From Magnolia sinica (Eukaryota > Streptophyta > Magnoliopsida > Magnoliales > Magnoliaceae), in assembly GCF_029962835.1 (NCBI RefSeq), contig NC_080575.1:58706493-58770492 (forward strand): a stretch of DNA of 64,000 nucleotides, read 5' to 3'. The notes below the pieces were generated by a model. The model worked only from the letters and a program-made list of their open reading frames with translations, was not told the origin of the DNA and ran no database searches. The position numbers and the translations under genes were made by a program. Positions within the stretch are counted from its first letter, which is position 1; each line of letters begins with the position of its first letter. Shown piece by piece: positions 33,122-44,891 of this stretch.

Positions 33122-34184
33122 ATGATTTGGATTAAACCGGACCTAGGCTATGGTCACCCAATGTACGCTAACGCATTTAGACCTAGGTGGGTGTGAGAAA
33201 AATGTAGATACAAGCTTAGGACTTCCAGTTTCGCAAATTGGCGAAAATCACCGAAATCGATCGCTTTGCTCGGGTCCCTAACCATCCGTGATCGCTTGAG
33301 GTGACCCCGGATCATCCCTAGACCGTCAATCGATGAGTTTAGACCATGATTTATCCAATCCCAGCCTTCAACAGTCAGAAAATGCATAGTTACACCAGAA
33401 ATTATATAAAATGACCCGAAACGAGTCGAAACGTAGTGAGGGGCCAAACGACACACCTCCAGGGGGGACCCAGGGTGGGACCCACACCTTTTTGGGACCC
33501 AGGGGGCAGTAGGACCTCACCTAAAGGGCGAGCCCTCGCTAAAATCTTTAATGGTCGGTGAGGACCTCGCCGGTTTGCCAAGGCCTCGCCACCAAACAGG
33601 GCCGGCCGGCCCGGGCCGATCCTTCATGGCTATTGTGGGGCCCACGCACGCAGGTGGGGTCTGTTAAAAACCCTCCTACACCACCTCTCCTTCATAAACT
33701 ACCACTCCAAGCTTTCCTTTCCTCTAAAAATTTTATATTTTTCACTCAAATCCCTCCTTCAACCACTCTCTTTCTCATTTTCGTGCAACCCTTGCACCAC
33801 CCTCTCATAAACCCTCTAGCACCTCTGCCAACCCCTTCACATTGTCCCATTTAAGCTCTTAAACCCTCCCTTAAGTCTCAAATTCATGTAAGCTCATTCA
33901 CCTCCTTGATTCCATCATTTTCCCTCTTTATTTCCCTTTCATTTGAGCCTACACATCCCCCTTTTGTAGCTCAAGATTCCAAAACCCAACAATCCCTCTC
34001 CTCATCTTCCCTATTCCTTCAACTTTCTTAATTTCTTCTCTTTTTGGAACACACAAATACCATTGTGTGCTTCAACACTCTTGTGAGCCTATAATCCATC
34101 TCATACCCACTTTTTCCTTCTAGTTCAATGGCTCTTTTTGAGCTTGTGGTGACTGTTTTGTCACTTTCTGCCCTTCTTTCTCTC
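33122..34184 (+). other. 5' leader of the chromovirus
   Basis: About 1.06 kb without a supported gene. It has a GC-rich part around 33560-33650 and a strongly pyrimidine-rich part (CCCTC, TTCC) from about 33660 to 34125. An alternative in-frame ATG at 34128 would add 19 mainly hydrophobic residues to the ORF that follows. Confidence 0.5.
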
Positions 34185-35217
34185 ATGGGAAAGAAAAGAG
34201 CTCCTATGGAAGAAGCTGGGCCTAGTCGCCCTACTCATTCGAGGAGACTGAGAGGTGCCGCCGCGAGTACGAGCATCACTCGGGAGTTTTAGACTAAACG
34301 GGATCTTGATCCCCAGACTCTCATTAGAAGGATGCTGTTGGCGGAGCTATCGCATGGAGTTTATGAGGGCCGTAGGGTCCTTTTTGAAGCTCATGTGGAT
34401 GCAAGGCTATTTGGAGTATACCTCTTACTCAAGCGCCTGGAACAGGCCAGGTGGGGTCCACTATACGAGGGCGAGTACCGTGCTAATGTGAGCACTGTCC
34501 AAGCTTTCTATGCTCACATTCGAGAGCCTACGCTGGAGCCCTTATAGTTCAAGACCCCTTGTGGAAGAGATCGGGAAGCCACCATCGACGTTGGTTTAAT
34601 ATCGTGGCTTATGAATGTGCCTCTTGGCGAGGTACATGCAACTGAGAAGAATCTAAGGAGTGTACATGAAAGAGATCGTCACACATGGGCCCTTTGTGGC
34701 CAACTGATTCAGTGGCAATCCAACAATAGCCTTCTAGCGACCCATATGTCTGGTGACTTTAGTTTGCTTTACCATATCTTCACGTTCAACATCTACCCTA
34801 GGTGGAGCAACCGCAGCGAGTGCACGCACCTGATGGTAGATTTCCTATATCAAGTGGGGCAGGGAGAGAAGCTGTGTGTGCCCACTTATGTTCTGCGACA
34901 GATAGTTCTCACCGCACGCTCTAACAGGAGGACAGATTCGCTCCCATTCGGCCAACTCATATGCAAGATTGCACATGAGTTTGGCTACAGGCTAGGGGCG
35001 GAGAAGCCGGTGCCGATCCACTACATCAATGAAGCGACTCTCAATTAGATGGGTATCGGGCCGCGACAACAACAAGCCTAACTTGAAGAGAGTGGGGATG
35101 AGACAGAGAGTAAAGAGGAAGATAGTGAGGAAGAAGAGGGAGCTGAAATAGAAGAAGAGCAGAGCGAGGAAGAAGAGGAGGCCCAGGATAAGGATGAGGA
35201 CTCCCCTCCTATCGAAC
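34185..35217 (+). pseudogene. Extra ORF upstream of chromovirus gag, 5' part (plant transposon protein-like)
   Basis: From MGKKRAPMEEAGPSRP (34185) a frame runs to the Athila insertion at 35218. TAG codons lie at 34290, 34545 and 35046 and a TAA near 35079; all are one C-to-T change from Gln codons. The readable protein has VSTVQAFYAHI, HTWALCGQLIQWQSNNSLLA, a VPTYVLRQIVLTARSNRRTD region and a very acidic Glu-rich tail (35095-35215). This order resembles the family annotated in plants as 'putative plant transposon protein' (PF20167); I judge this from memory of its pattern, so it is a tentative match. The ORF resumes at 56910. It lies between PBS and gag, a place where Tekay elements normally have nothing. 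Confidence 0.55.
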
Positions 35218-35870
35218 TGTTCACCCCCCAAGTGCAGGGTTGTGATGTAGTAATAAACTCGGTAAGACCGAGGTCGAATCCACAGGGACTGATACCTGTA
35301 CGTTATCTGAAACCAAGTAGAACTAGAACTAGACTAAGATGTGATCTAAACCAAATAGAATTTAGGAAATAATTGTGGAATAATTATTTAAAACTTTAAG
35401 GAATTCAGAGGACGAAAACTAGGGATTCAGAGGATCCACTTGTAGAGATCAGGGAGATCGTATGCCACTATCACAAATTATGAAAATTTACTGAACTGCC
35501 ATTGATATAGGTTTCAAGAGATGAAAGGTGTATGAATTAGAGTGGATTCCATCACCAAACCATGCCCAGGAGACAAAGCAAACAACAGAATTAATCTAAT
35601 TATCAATCAATCAACATGCCATGAAGGTCAGGAAGGTACTGTCATCCTACCATGCCCATGGGACAATGATGAACAACAGAGGTTCCTGACTTCATAAACA
35701 TAAAAAGGAAAGGAATATTCAAAGCCATTGCACGCCCATTGTAATTTCAGTCACAATATGCCATTAAAAACTAAGAAAAATATTCCTTTAATAATCAACT
35801 ATATCAACTTCAGTTTAGAAATTTAAATTAAAGGCATAAAGTAGGTTCTCCCATCTCGCTACAAGCTTCA

Positions 35871-35892
35871 CCTCTTAGCCCTAGCTAAGAGG
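35871..35892 (-). promoter_or_regulatory. Conserved leader hairpin in LTR-A
   Basis: Same 9-bp arms and TAGG loop as in LTR1; also at 45547-45568 (LTR-B) and 55238-55259 (LTR-C). It lies about 250 bases downstream of the TATA box in the sense of transcription. Confidence 0.6.
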
Positions 35893-36141
35893 ATTAGCCA
35901 CACATGGATGGGCTAGATCTCATCAGAAATTTGAGAAGAAAAGCATAATAAAAAGAAAAAACAAAGAAAAAACCTTCTTTCTTCTCTCCCTGTCTTTCTC
36001 TCTCTCCTGTCAGATCTCCAGCCGTCTCTGTTCTTTTCTTTTATCCTCACGTTCCAGCCGTGCATAGCAGAAAACCACAGAAAAAAAACTCCCTTTTTCT
36101 TCCCTCCTTTTTTCCTTCTTAAAACAACCGGCCTGCTCCTC

Positions 36142-36148
36142 TTTATAG
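36142..36148 (-). promoter_or_regulatory. TATA box of the Athila LTRs (LTR-A)
   Basis: Minus strand GGCTATAAAGAGGAGC. Identical boxes lie at 45867-45873 (LTR-B) and 55557-55563 (LTR-C, the promoter that would drive the tandem). Confidence 0.6.
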
Positions 36149-37508
36149 CCAAACAAAAACCATCAGTCGGTGAGAGCTTTCTCCCCTTTACGCAAGCAGG
36201 TGCGGATGTTTACGCATCAATCACCACAAGACCGTACGCTGGTTCTTCATAGGGCCCATAGTTGCTGTCGATGGACAAATCTACTCCGTCCATTGGATGC
36301 GGCTCGAAAATCCAGTCACCTATGTTGATTTTGGCAACGATTTGGAGTGGCCCGCAGATTCTTTCTTAGTGACATCTACCGGGCATTTGAACGGTTGAAA
36401 AACCAAACGTCATTGTCTTTTTCAAATCTGTCACCTAGGCGTGAATGAGATGGAATGAGGGACTCTCTTGGGCGGTTTGGATCAAGCATTTGACGTACGG
36501 TTGTGGCCCACAGAATTCATCCGCAGGCTTTGTTGCGAAACAGAGCCTGCGTCATTAGCGCTGCGATGGCTGGTGGGTCCCATATTGACTTCAGAAGGAA
36601 AATCCAATCCGTTCATCACGTTACTCTCGAAAAACTAGCTGAAATAAGGTAATTTTGTATGTCTTTTGGTTCCGCCCATTGAGTCTTTTCTTTCACCGCC
36701 CATCCTGCTTTTGATCGCTATGATCTTTCAATTTCTTGCATGATGCCAAAAGGTCCTCTAGGTGAGGTTAATAACCCACTTATCTACACAATGGACGGTC
36801 CAGATTGATTATTTGGATGATGAATGGGCCCCACTGAGAAGAACCGGCGGTCCCACGTTCGCCTGCTGTGATGAGGATTCTGTTTTGAGAAGGAGAGTCG
36901 GTCAGCGCTTGCTGACCGACTTTTGGTCTTTTGGTGAACGCCCGGTGCACCTATATAATGTGTACATGCACTACCTGTGTGGGTCCCACAGAGATGTTTG
37001 TGAGAAATCCAATCCGTCCATCTGGTTCTTCACATGATTTAGGGCGTTGAGACTGAAGATGAGGAGATTCCAGAGATCAGGCGGGCCCCAGATCAGTAAT
37101 TAGTGGGCTGATCTGCCCGTTGGGCCACTTTCATAGTTATCCAGGGGCTGAAATTTTACATGTACGGTTTATTTATGGTCCTCAAGCCACGTGTGAAGTT
37201 TCGAACTGATCAGATGGTGGGAACCCTATGATCTTGCATTTTGGGCACTTTTCAGGCCACTTGAACTTCGATTCCTCGATTTCCGCGGACCCCTGGTGTA
37301 TAATTTCGTCGCTCTTGGTCTTCTGGAGTCCGTCCCCTGCTTTAGTGTCATCAGATCGGTAAATCCATGCTTTTTAGTGTCCTTTCCCAGTCCAAGCTCA
37401 TGAAGACGCCCTGCATCACAAATTCAATTAAATTAGGCTATTAAACGGTGTCATGCTTGTAATTTCATGCAATAAATGGGTCTGATATGCAATATTTGAC
37501 CCTTAACA

Positions 37509-38907
37509 CAACCCCCAACCAGCATTTTGCTAGTCCCGAGCAAAGTATGCGAAAAATAAGTTGATAATTACAGGAAAATTTCTATGAACTCGAGTGATTT
37601 TGAAAAACAATCTAGATATTCAGAATTCAACAATTCCTGAATGTTGGGCCTTACTCTCTCCTAGACTCAAGCACACGATAAACTTCATTCAAAGTATTAG
37701 TCCCTTAATTAGAAATGATCCTAAACATTGAGTTCCACAGATGTAAAGTGTAATCCCAACTTTCAACATTAATATTCAATTCTTTATTTCAGGATATCGT
37801 TGGTAATCAACAAGAGAATTCATAATAACCAAAGCTTGCCTCAAAGATCATCTTTTCATTCCTTCAGTTTTTTTTTTTTTTTTTTTTCGAAGACTAATAA
37901 CCAAGAAGGGGAATGAAGTCCACACTTATAGGGAGCAAACCTATAGTGAAGATTCTTTGCCTATCCTTTGTCAACGGGATCTCTTCCTTTTAATTGATCT
38001 TGACGGGCAATTGTTCCAGTTGGTTCCTTCTATGCTTACTGATCACCAAATTAACCCTTCAGTTTCAAACTGAAATCTTAATGTGTAAGCGAGATGTGAC
38101 ATGTGAAATCATGACTCAATCAATGTTTACAACTTCTAATCATGGATTAATAATTAAACTTAACTGTGAAATCTAACGAGCAACTGAATCCAAGAGCAGT
38201 AAATCACCAATATTCCATATCTTGTAATTCTAAATCAAAGATGGTCGTCCAATCACTTTGAATTCACTAGAAAGTCCAGAAAAAATTTAAAAATTTTCAG
38301 ATTAGGTAACCTAATCTCCCACCCCCATCTTAAAAGCTACATTGTCCTCAATGTAAAGGATAAGAGTATGGAATGCGCATAGGACAACAAAAGTAAAGAA
38401 AGAGTGAAGGGAAGATAGTACCTGGATGACGAATCGTGAGAGACTTTTCAAGAGATCGCAGCATGGAATCCGGTCAGCACGAGAGAGAAAGTGACACAGA
38501 ACTAACAAAAATAAAATCCTACCTATACCACTTTCGCAAGTGCTCTCGATTGCATTTAGCGCATGCAACAAGCCTTTAAACCCCTAGGTTACCCCTAGTG
38601 GACGAGTTGTAGTCTCGTGAGGGTTTGCGGCAATGCTACCCACAAACATTGAACTAATGAATGAGAAAAGTGAAATGGAATGAAAATTTGGGTTGCGTCC
38701 TAGGAGCGCTAAGTTTAACGTCTTCAACTAGACAAGAATGGACCATGAATTAATCAATCTTGATAACCTGGGTCCGCCAAACTAAGAGATCAATCCTGGT
38801 AAACAGGATCAGTCAGAGGCATGGACATGTCCTCTGAATCAAATTTTTCGACAAATGGTTTTAATCGATGTCCATTACTTTAAGCTCTTTGCCATTATCG
38901 GGATCTC
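37509..38907 (-). other. 3' untranslated region of Athila internal B
   Basis: About 1.4 kb of non-coding sequence between integrase and LTR-A, with the polypurine tract (minus strand GGTTGGGGGTTG, 37509-37520) at its end and a 21-base T run at 37868-37888. It is the counterpart of 25212-26646 in the non-autonomous element. Athila elements often have an env-like ORF here; I find none. Confidence 0.7.
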
Positions 38908-39943
38908 TTATCTCAACGGCCCCATGAGGATAAGCGATGACAACAATGTAAGGGTCGGTCCAACGAGATCGAAGCTTACCTGAAAAGAGATGTAGTTGAG
39001 TGTTATACAAAAGGACTTTCTAACCTGTGTCGTGAATGATTTTCGCAGAATATATTGATTATGAAACGCCTTCATCTTGTCCTTGTAAATTCTCGAGTTC
39101 TCGTATGCGTCATTCCGGATTTCTTCAAGTTCATTCAACTGAAGTTTGTGTAGCGAGCCAGCGTTGTCCAGATTGAAATTCAGATTTTTTATCGCCCAGT
39201 AGGCTCTATGTTCCAGCTCCACGGGCAAGTGACAAGCTTTCCCATAGACAAGTCTAAAGGGAGACATTCCAATAGGAGTTTTAAAGGCAATACGGTATGC
39301 CCATAAGGCATCGGTCAATCGGATTGACCAATCCTTACGATCGGGGTTAACCGTTTTCTCCAAAATGTGTTTAATCTCCCTATTAGAAATCTCGGCTTGT
39401 CCACTTGTTTGTGGATGGTATGGGGTGCTCACCTTATGAGAGATACAGTATTTCTTCATTAAGCTCTCGAATGGTCTATTACAAAAGTGTGAGCCCCCAT
39501 CACTAATGATGGCTCGAAGCGTTTCGAATCGAGAAAGGATGTTCTCTTTTAAGAATTTAATGACCGTGCGATGGTCATTCTTTCGACACGGAATCGCTTC
39601 AACCCATTTAGTGACATAATCCACGGCGAGCAAAATATACAGATTTCCAAACGATTGGGGAAATGGTCCCATGAAATCGATGCCCCAACAATCAAATGCT
39701 TCAATGATAAGGATGGGATTCAAAGGCATCATATTTCGACGGGACAATGCTCCCAATTTTTGGACCACGCTCACAAGCCTTGCAAAACTCATGAGTATCC
39801 CTATACATAGTGGGCGATAAAAGCCACACTGCAGAATCTTGGCCGTGGTCTTTTAGCGAAAAGTGACCACCACAGCCTGAGAGTGACAGAAGGAGATGAC
39901 ACTTCGATGCTCATCGTCTGGTACACATCTCCTTAGAATTTGG
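38908..39943 (-). pseudogene. Integrase, Athila internal B
   Basis: An open minus-strand frame of 294 codons (38908-39792) holds the catalytic core with all three acidic positions visible: [14 protein letters not shown] (first D), [15 protein letters not shown] (second D) and [20 protein letters not shown] (E). It continues with [20 protein letters not shown] and the C-terminal [20 protein letters not shown] region. Upstream to 39943 the zinc-binding part is frameshifted. Integrase catalyses strand transfer of the cDNA into the chromosome. This is the best preserved pol domain of the tandem, but it cannot be expressed from the broken polyprotein. A stop-shifted C-terminus makes its last 40 residues unreliable. 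Confidence 0.85.
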
Positions 39944-40710
39944 TCAGGCAATATTTAAATAAGTAAGGATCATCCCAGGAAAAGTTGCGCACCTCGGTGA
40001 AGAATTTCTTCTTATCTTGGATGCTCTCCATATGGCACCTATAGCAAGATAATTAGCAATATCAGCGAACCAAGGTGAATGGGAGACTCTGAACAGTTGT
40101 TCATCAAGGAACATATCATTGATATGGGTTGCCTCAAGGGAATCAGAGGTATTAAGGCGAGAAAGGTGATCGGCCACTACATTCTCTACTCCCTTTTTAT
40201 CTTTAATTTCTAAATCAAATTCTTGGAGTAGAAGGATCCATCGTATCAAACGGGGCTTAGAATCATTCTTAGAAAGAAGATACTTAAGTGCCGCATGATC
40301 TGTGTAGATAATGATCTTGGATCCCATAAGTAGGACCTAAATTTGTCCAAGGCGAATACTACAGCTAAGAGTTCCTTTTCCATAGTCGAGTAGTTCACCT
40401 GGGCAGAATTTAAAGTTCTACTTGCGTAATGAATGACGTAGGGCCTCTTATCTTTTCTCTGGCCTAGGACCGCCCCAAGAGCATAATCAGAAGTGTCGCA
40501 CATAAGCTCAAAAGGAAGGCTCCAGTCGGGTGACTGCATGATAGGTGCAATGGTTAACGTGCCCTTAAGCTTGGTGAAAGCTTCCTGGCATTGCTCAGTC
40601 CACTCGTACGGAGCATCCTTTTGAAGAAGAGTGCATAAAGGACGAGAGAGGAGACTAAAGTCCTTTATGAATCGCCTGTAAAATCCTGCGTGTCCTAAGA
40701 AGGATCGCAC
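39944..40710 (-). pseudogene. RNase H and RT connection, Athila internal B
   Basis: Two overlapping frames. 40246-40710 reads MRSFLGHAGFYRRFIKDFSL, an [20 protein letters not shown] segment with the first RNase H aspartates, and [20 protein letters not shown]. 39944-40327 continues with [20 protein letters not shown] and [15 protein letters not shown], the usual C-terminal RNase H motifs. One frame change near 40320 separates them, so the domain is complete in content but not in frame. Confidence 0.8.
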
Positions 40711-41440
40711 GTCTCTGATGTTCTTGGGTGGAGGTAAGTTAGAGATAAGATCGATTTTTGCCTTATCTACCTCGATTCCTTTGGACGGGATGATATGCCC
40801 AAGGACAATTCACTTCTGAACCATGAAATGACATTTCTCCCAATTAAGTACCAAGTTTTTTTCTTCACATCTTTTCAGCACACATTTAAGACTTTCTAAG
40901 CACTCGCTGAAAGATGGACCGTAAACAGAGAAATCATCCATGAAGACCTCTAGATATTTCCCCACCATATCAGAAAAGATACTAAGCATACATCGCTGAA
41001 AGGTGGCAAGGGCATTACATAGTCCGAATGGCATCCTTCGAAGGCAAAGGTGCCGTAGGGACATGTAAATGTGGTCTTTTCCTGGTCTTCAGGGGCAATC
41101 TCTATCTGATTGTAGCCCGAATACCCGTCAAGGAAACTGTAATAGGAATGGCCAACTAACCTTTCCAGGATCTGATCAATGAATGGTAAAGGAAAGTGGT
41201 CCTTCCTCATGACAGTATTCAACTTTCTGTAGTTAATGCACATTCTCTAACCAGTAGTAACACTAGTTAGCACGAGTTCATTATTGGCATTGGTTACAAT
41301 GGTAACTCCGGACTTCTTAGAAACCACCTGAGTTAGACTCACCCATTGACTATCGGATATAGGGTATATAATACCCACATCCAATAGTTTAAGAACCTCG
41401 GCTTTAATCACTTCTTTCATGTTTAAATTTAGTCTACGCT
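40711..41440 (-). pseudogene. Reverse transcriptase, Athila internal B
   Basis: Frame 40950-41243 gives MCINYRKLNTVMRKDHFPLP, RLVGHSYYSFLDGYSGYNQI and EIAPEDQEKTTFTCPYGTFA. A one-base change then shifts to 40810-41064 with MPFGLCNALATFQRCMLSIF and VFMDDFSVYGPSFSECLESL. The catalytic FMDD is intact (near 40935-40946), in contrast to copy C. The upstream part to 41440 (CIY-like 'DVGIIYPISDSQWVS' region) contains a stop where copy C is open (at the WRMCIDY tryptophan). RT copies the RNA genome; this copy is broken by at least one frameshift and one stop. Confidence 0.85.
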
Positions 41441-43149
41441 GTGATTACCGAGAAGTCTTCGCATTATCCTCAAGATAAATGCGGTGAGTACAAATTGAAA
41501 GGTCAATTCTCTTGAGGTCCGCAATCATCCATCCAAGGGCTCCCTTATACTCAATGAGAGTAAATATGATCATAGTGTCCTATTCTTACTCAAGGTGGGA
41601 TAAAATCACCACCGGGTATGTCTCAACTTGACCTAAATAAACATATTTTAAATCAGAGAGTAGAGATTTTAGGTCAAGCTTCGGTTCCTTGAGGTTAAAC
41701 GGTAGAGGCACTACATCGGTTGTGGTAATTCTTCAAATTGTGGCCTCCATCGGTTAACTTCAAGTACCTGCAATATCAAGCAAGGCGCACGTCTCCTAAT
41801 CATGTCATCATCAAAATCATGGGAGTGGGCCAGGCACGTCTCAGATGGTCGGAGGATAAGGTCGGAGGTGTCGTATCTTCCACGAAAGAGTCAATCATGT
41901 TAATATCGTGGAAATCGTCATCATCCTCCGAGTTGCTGCCATTATTGAAAAAAATGTTTGACTCCAATGTCAAATTTCCAAAAGACATAGTCATGATACC
42001 ATTCATACAATTGATAATTGCATTTGACGTGGCGAGGAATGGGCGACCAAGAATGACGGGAATCTGAGTGCTCATGTTATTGATGGGTTCGGTGTCCAGG
42101 ATGATAAAGTCTACAGGGTAGTAAAATCTATCAACTTGGACCAACACATCCTCAATTATCCCTCTTGGTACACGAACAGAGCGATCAGCAAGTTGTAGTG
42201 TGGTTAGGGTGGGTTTTAATTCACCCAAACCTAACTGTTTGTATACCGAGTAGGGAATCAAATTGACGCTCGCTCCTAAGTCAAGAAGTGCGTGATCAAT
42301 TCGATGGTTCCCGATTACACATGATATGGTTGGGCTACCGGGATCCTTGAATTTCTGCGGCACGTCTTGCTTCAGGATGGCACTCACTTTCTCATACAAG
42401 AAGATTTTCTTTTGAATAATTTTCCGTCGCTTGGTCGTGCATAAGTCTTTTAGGAATTTGGCATATGAAGGTATCTGTTTAACGACATCAAGTAGAGGAA
42501 TGTTGACTTTCACCTGTTTCAACACCTCTAGGATATCCTGAGAGTTAGAGAGAGGTTTTGGTGAAACCAACCGTTGGGGGAATGGAGCAACTGGCTTCTC
42601 TAAAAGTTCCGGTTCCACTTTTTGTGGGACATCACTGGATCCATCATTGTTGTCCTCTTTTGGTTCTTGAGGCTTTTCGGGCCTAACCGGAAGAGTTTTA
42701 TCAATGATCTTCCCACTCCTAAGAGTGGTGATGGATTTAGCATGCCCCATCTGATTTGAAGAGCTGGGATCATTATTCTCGTACTGCGGTTTAGGATTGG
42801 GGATAGGTTGTGCAGGAAGCATCCCCTTTTCTATAACCGTCATACGAGAATCTATCTTTTGCATAAAATCTGTGATTCCCCGCATTGCCTGAGCTAGCTC
42901 TTGTATGGGATTTTGAACCGGTTCCTCTTGAGGTTTCACTTGATTTGGATTTTGATTGAAGAAACCTGGAGGAGTCGCCGTTTGTCCATTCCTCCAACTA
43001 AAGTTTGGATGATTTTTCCAGCCAGGATTGTATGTGTTGGAGTTAGGTCCAGTAAAAGGTCTTTGATAGTTATTTACGGCATTGGCTTGTTCATTCAACA
43101 CTCCTCGAAAGGCGGGTATTGTAAGTTTTCCGTTGTGTGAATGTTGCAA
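41441..43149 (-). pseudogene. Gag C-terminus, protease and protease-RT linker, Athila internal B
   Basis: A single open frame of 449 codons (41800-43149) runs from the region after the Gag zinc knuckle (NYQRPFTGPNSNTYNPGWKN, HPNFSWRNGQTATPPGFFNQ) to the protease. The protease reads HALLDLGASVNLIPYSVYKQ, with D-L-G at the active site as in other Athila elements, and later PVILGRPFLATSNAIINC. It ends in an acidic linker (NGSNSEDDDDFHDINMIDSF) and is shifted just before the CLAHSHDFDDDMI motif, which is read in another frame (41800-41850). The protease domain itself is uninterrupted, the longest intact pol piece of this copy. Confidence 0.85.
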
Positions 43150-44133
43150 TCACAGATGCCGCAAACAATTTCATTGACCTTATCCTTCTTTCCTTCCATG
43201 GCCTCAACTTTCCTTATGAGCGTAGTCACTTTACACTTGAGATCATCCTCTTCTTTCAAAGATATAATCCACCTTTCTCCTTTGATTGAGTTGGCCTAGA
43301 CGTGGTGTTCGACTTTGGGTAATAGTCCCAAGATTGTGTTTTTCAGCCAAACTATCGAGGTAGTCCCATACCTCGTCGATGTCTTTATTAATGAACTCTC
43401 CATTACACATTGTCTCGACCATTTGGCGCATGGAAGATGTCACTCCATCATAGAAAAAATTTGTAATGCGCCACGTTTCAAATCCGTGTTGTGGGTATGA
43501 ACTGACCAAATCTTTGAACCTTTCCCAACATTGAAAGAATGTTTCATCTTCCTTTTTGGCAAAGTTCATGATCGCTTTTCTGAGGGTAATCGTTTTATGA
43601 TGTGGGAAGAATTTTTTTATGAATTCCCTCTGCATGTCGCTCCATGTGCCAATGGATCTAGGACGCAGTGAATGTAACCACGTCTTAGCTTTCTCTTTTA
43701 AGGAAAAAGGAAAGAGTTTCACCCTGTATCCTCATATACATTAGGAAAACATAATGTAGCTATAATTTCATCGAACTCTTTCAAATGTAAATATGGACTC
43801 TCGATTCAAGTCCATGGAATTTGGGAAGGAGTTGGATAACTCTGGCTTGATGTCCATTTGTCTGTGTTTTCAGGAAAATCATGCATGAGGGCGTACTCAC
43901 TCCCGCCGGTTGTAAAAATCTCGTAAAGTACGAGGCGGGGTGCTGTTGCACCTCATTCTCATCTTGGGTATCCTCCACCCCGGGTGGAAGTAGAGGAGGT
44001 TGGTCTTCAGCCATGACCTCGGTTAACTCAGGGGATTTCGAGCGGTGTCTAATCCTCGCGATGGATAGTCAACCCCTCAACAATCCTCCTTCACCAAGAG
44101 ACGCCGAGTGTTGTCACGGGCCCACTTGGGCAT
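43150..44133 (-). pseudogene. Gag, Athila internal B
   Basis: The start is taken as the ATG at 44133 (MPKWARDNTRR, conserved in copy C at 53836). Frames 43781-44014 (VEDTQDENEVQQ, LLPKFHGLES) and 43243-43722 follow. The latter is the retrotransposon Gag core: MKLFPFSLKEKAKTWLHSLR, IGTWSDMQREFIKKFFPHHK, ETFFQCWERFKDLVSSYPQH, DEVWDYLDSLAEKHN. Gag forms the particle. Frameshifts at about 43780, 43725 and 43240 break the protein, and the zinc-knuckle segment (43130-43160) is altered relative to copy C, where CGICDCNIHITENC can be read. Confidence 0.85.
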
Positions 44134-44867
44134 GAAACACTCGCACCCTCAATTAAAAACTTAACCTAAGAAAGGAAAGAAAATCTAGAAGAAAGAGAGG
44201 GAGAATTGGAAAGGATTACCAAATTGAAGCTCCTAAGTTAAGGACCCGCAAAATAAAACAAAAATAAGTTAGATTCTATAAAGGAGAGAAATGATACTTT
44301 AAAAGAAAAATAACAGTAAAGTAATTTCTAAAAGAAAGTATTCTTTAAAGAAAAACGGAAATTTCTAAAGTAAACTAGGAAAGCCTAAACTAAAAAGTAA
44401 ATTACTACAAGAAAATTGAAAAATAGAGAGTAGGGAAGGAGTGTACCAAAATAGAGATTTCTATCTTAAAGGCCTACAAAATAGAAAGGTTAGTTTCTAA
44501 ACAAAAATCCTAAAACTAAACTAAGAAACAGAATTAGATTCAAAAAGTGTTAGAATTAGAAAGTTAATAGAACCAAAATAGAAAGTCAATTTCTAAATAA
44601 CCTAAATTCTAAAAATAACCTATTTCCTACAGAACAGAGGATACTAGAATTAGAAAGTTTCTAAGATCTAAACCCTAATTCTATAAAAAGAAAAAGTAGA
44701 GAATTTAGGAAAGAATTACCAATTTAGAGATTTTATGTCAGGATCCTACAAAACAGGAAACAAGTTAGTTCTAAAAATCAAATAGAAAAATCTAAAACTA
44801 AAGTTAATAAAATCCTAATCTTATCCTAATTCTAAAACTAATTAATTTAGAAAATCGTAACCGTCAG
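44134..44867 (-). other. 5' leader of Athila internal B with three splice-site-like cassettes
   Basis: Minus-strand, T-rich non-coding leader. Three cassettes of acceptor-like (TTTTGTAG or TTTTGC(A/G)G) plus 26-27 bases plus TTG-GTAAT/GTAC donor-like sequence have their 'exon' parts at 44720-44745, 44447-44473 and 44220-44245. A final acceptor-like CTTTCCTTTCTTAG precedes the gag ATG by about 40 bases. The third acceptor is GCGG here but GCAG in copy C. Confidence 0.5.
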
Positions 44868-44885
44868 TCCCCGGCAACGGCGCCA
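44868..44885 (-). other. Primer-binding site, tRNA-Asp, Athila internal B
   Basis: Minus strand TGGCGCCGTTGCCGGGGA, a perfect complement of plant tRNA-Asp, 6 bases from LTR-B. Confidence 0.9.
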
Positions 44886-44891
44886 AAAACT

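Larger units (their letters stand above)
35218..37508 (-). repeat. LTR-A (3' LTR) of the Athila tandem
   Basis: 2291 bp; plus-strand ends TGTTCACCCC and CTTAACA. Minus-strand TATA box at 36142-36148 and hairpin at 35871-35892. A segment of roughly 90 bases near 36030-36120 is replaced by unrelated sequence compared with LTR-B and LTR-C. Confidence 0.85.

Noticed and set aside
34128-34184. A signal peptide on the extra ORF (hydrophobic residues from the ATG at 34128)
   Set aside because: The downstream MGKKR start fits the expected N-terminus of the family better; the hydrophobic run is probably leader sequence read by chance. I cannot exclude it.
36762-37037. A 91-codon plus-strand ORF identical in two LTRs (also at 56158-56433)
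   Set aside because: It is conserved only because the LTRs are near-identical copies; LTR-B has lost it by a small deletion, and the composition is not protein-like.
37994-38176. A 60-codon plus-strand ORF found again at 47705-47887
   Set aside because: It is antisense to the Athila 3' region and duplicated with it; there is no start context or similarity to suggest a gene.
37509-38907. An env-like ORF after Athila integrase
   Set aside because: No frame above about 90 codons on the minus strand, no signal peptide or membrane segment, and the non-autonomous element shares this sequence as untranslated region.
41738-43140. Plus-strand ORFs of 80-140 codons opposite Athila gag and protease
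   Set aside because: They are antisense shadows of recognisable Gag-Pol domains.
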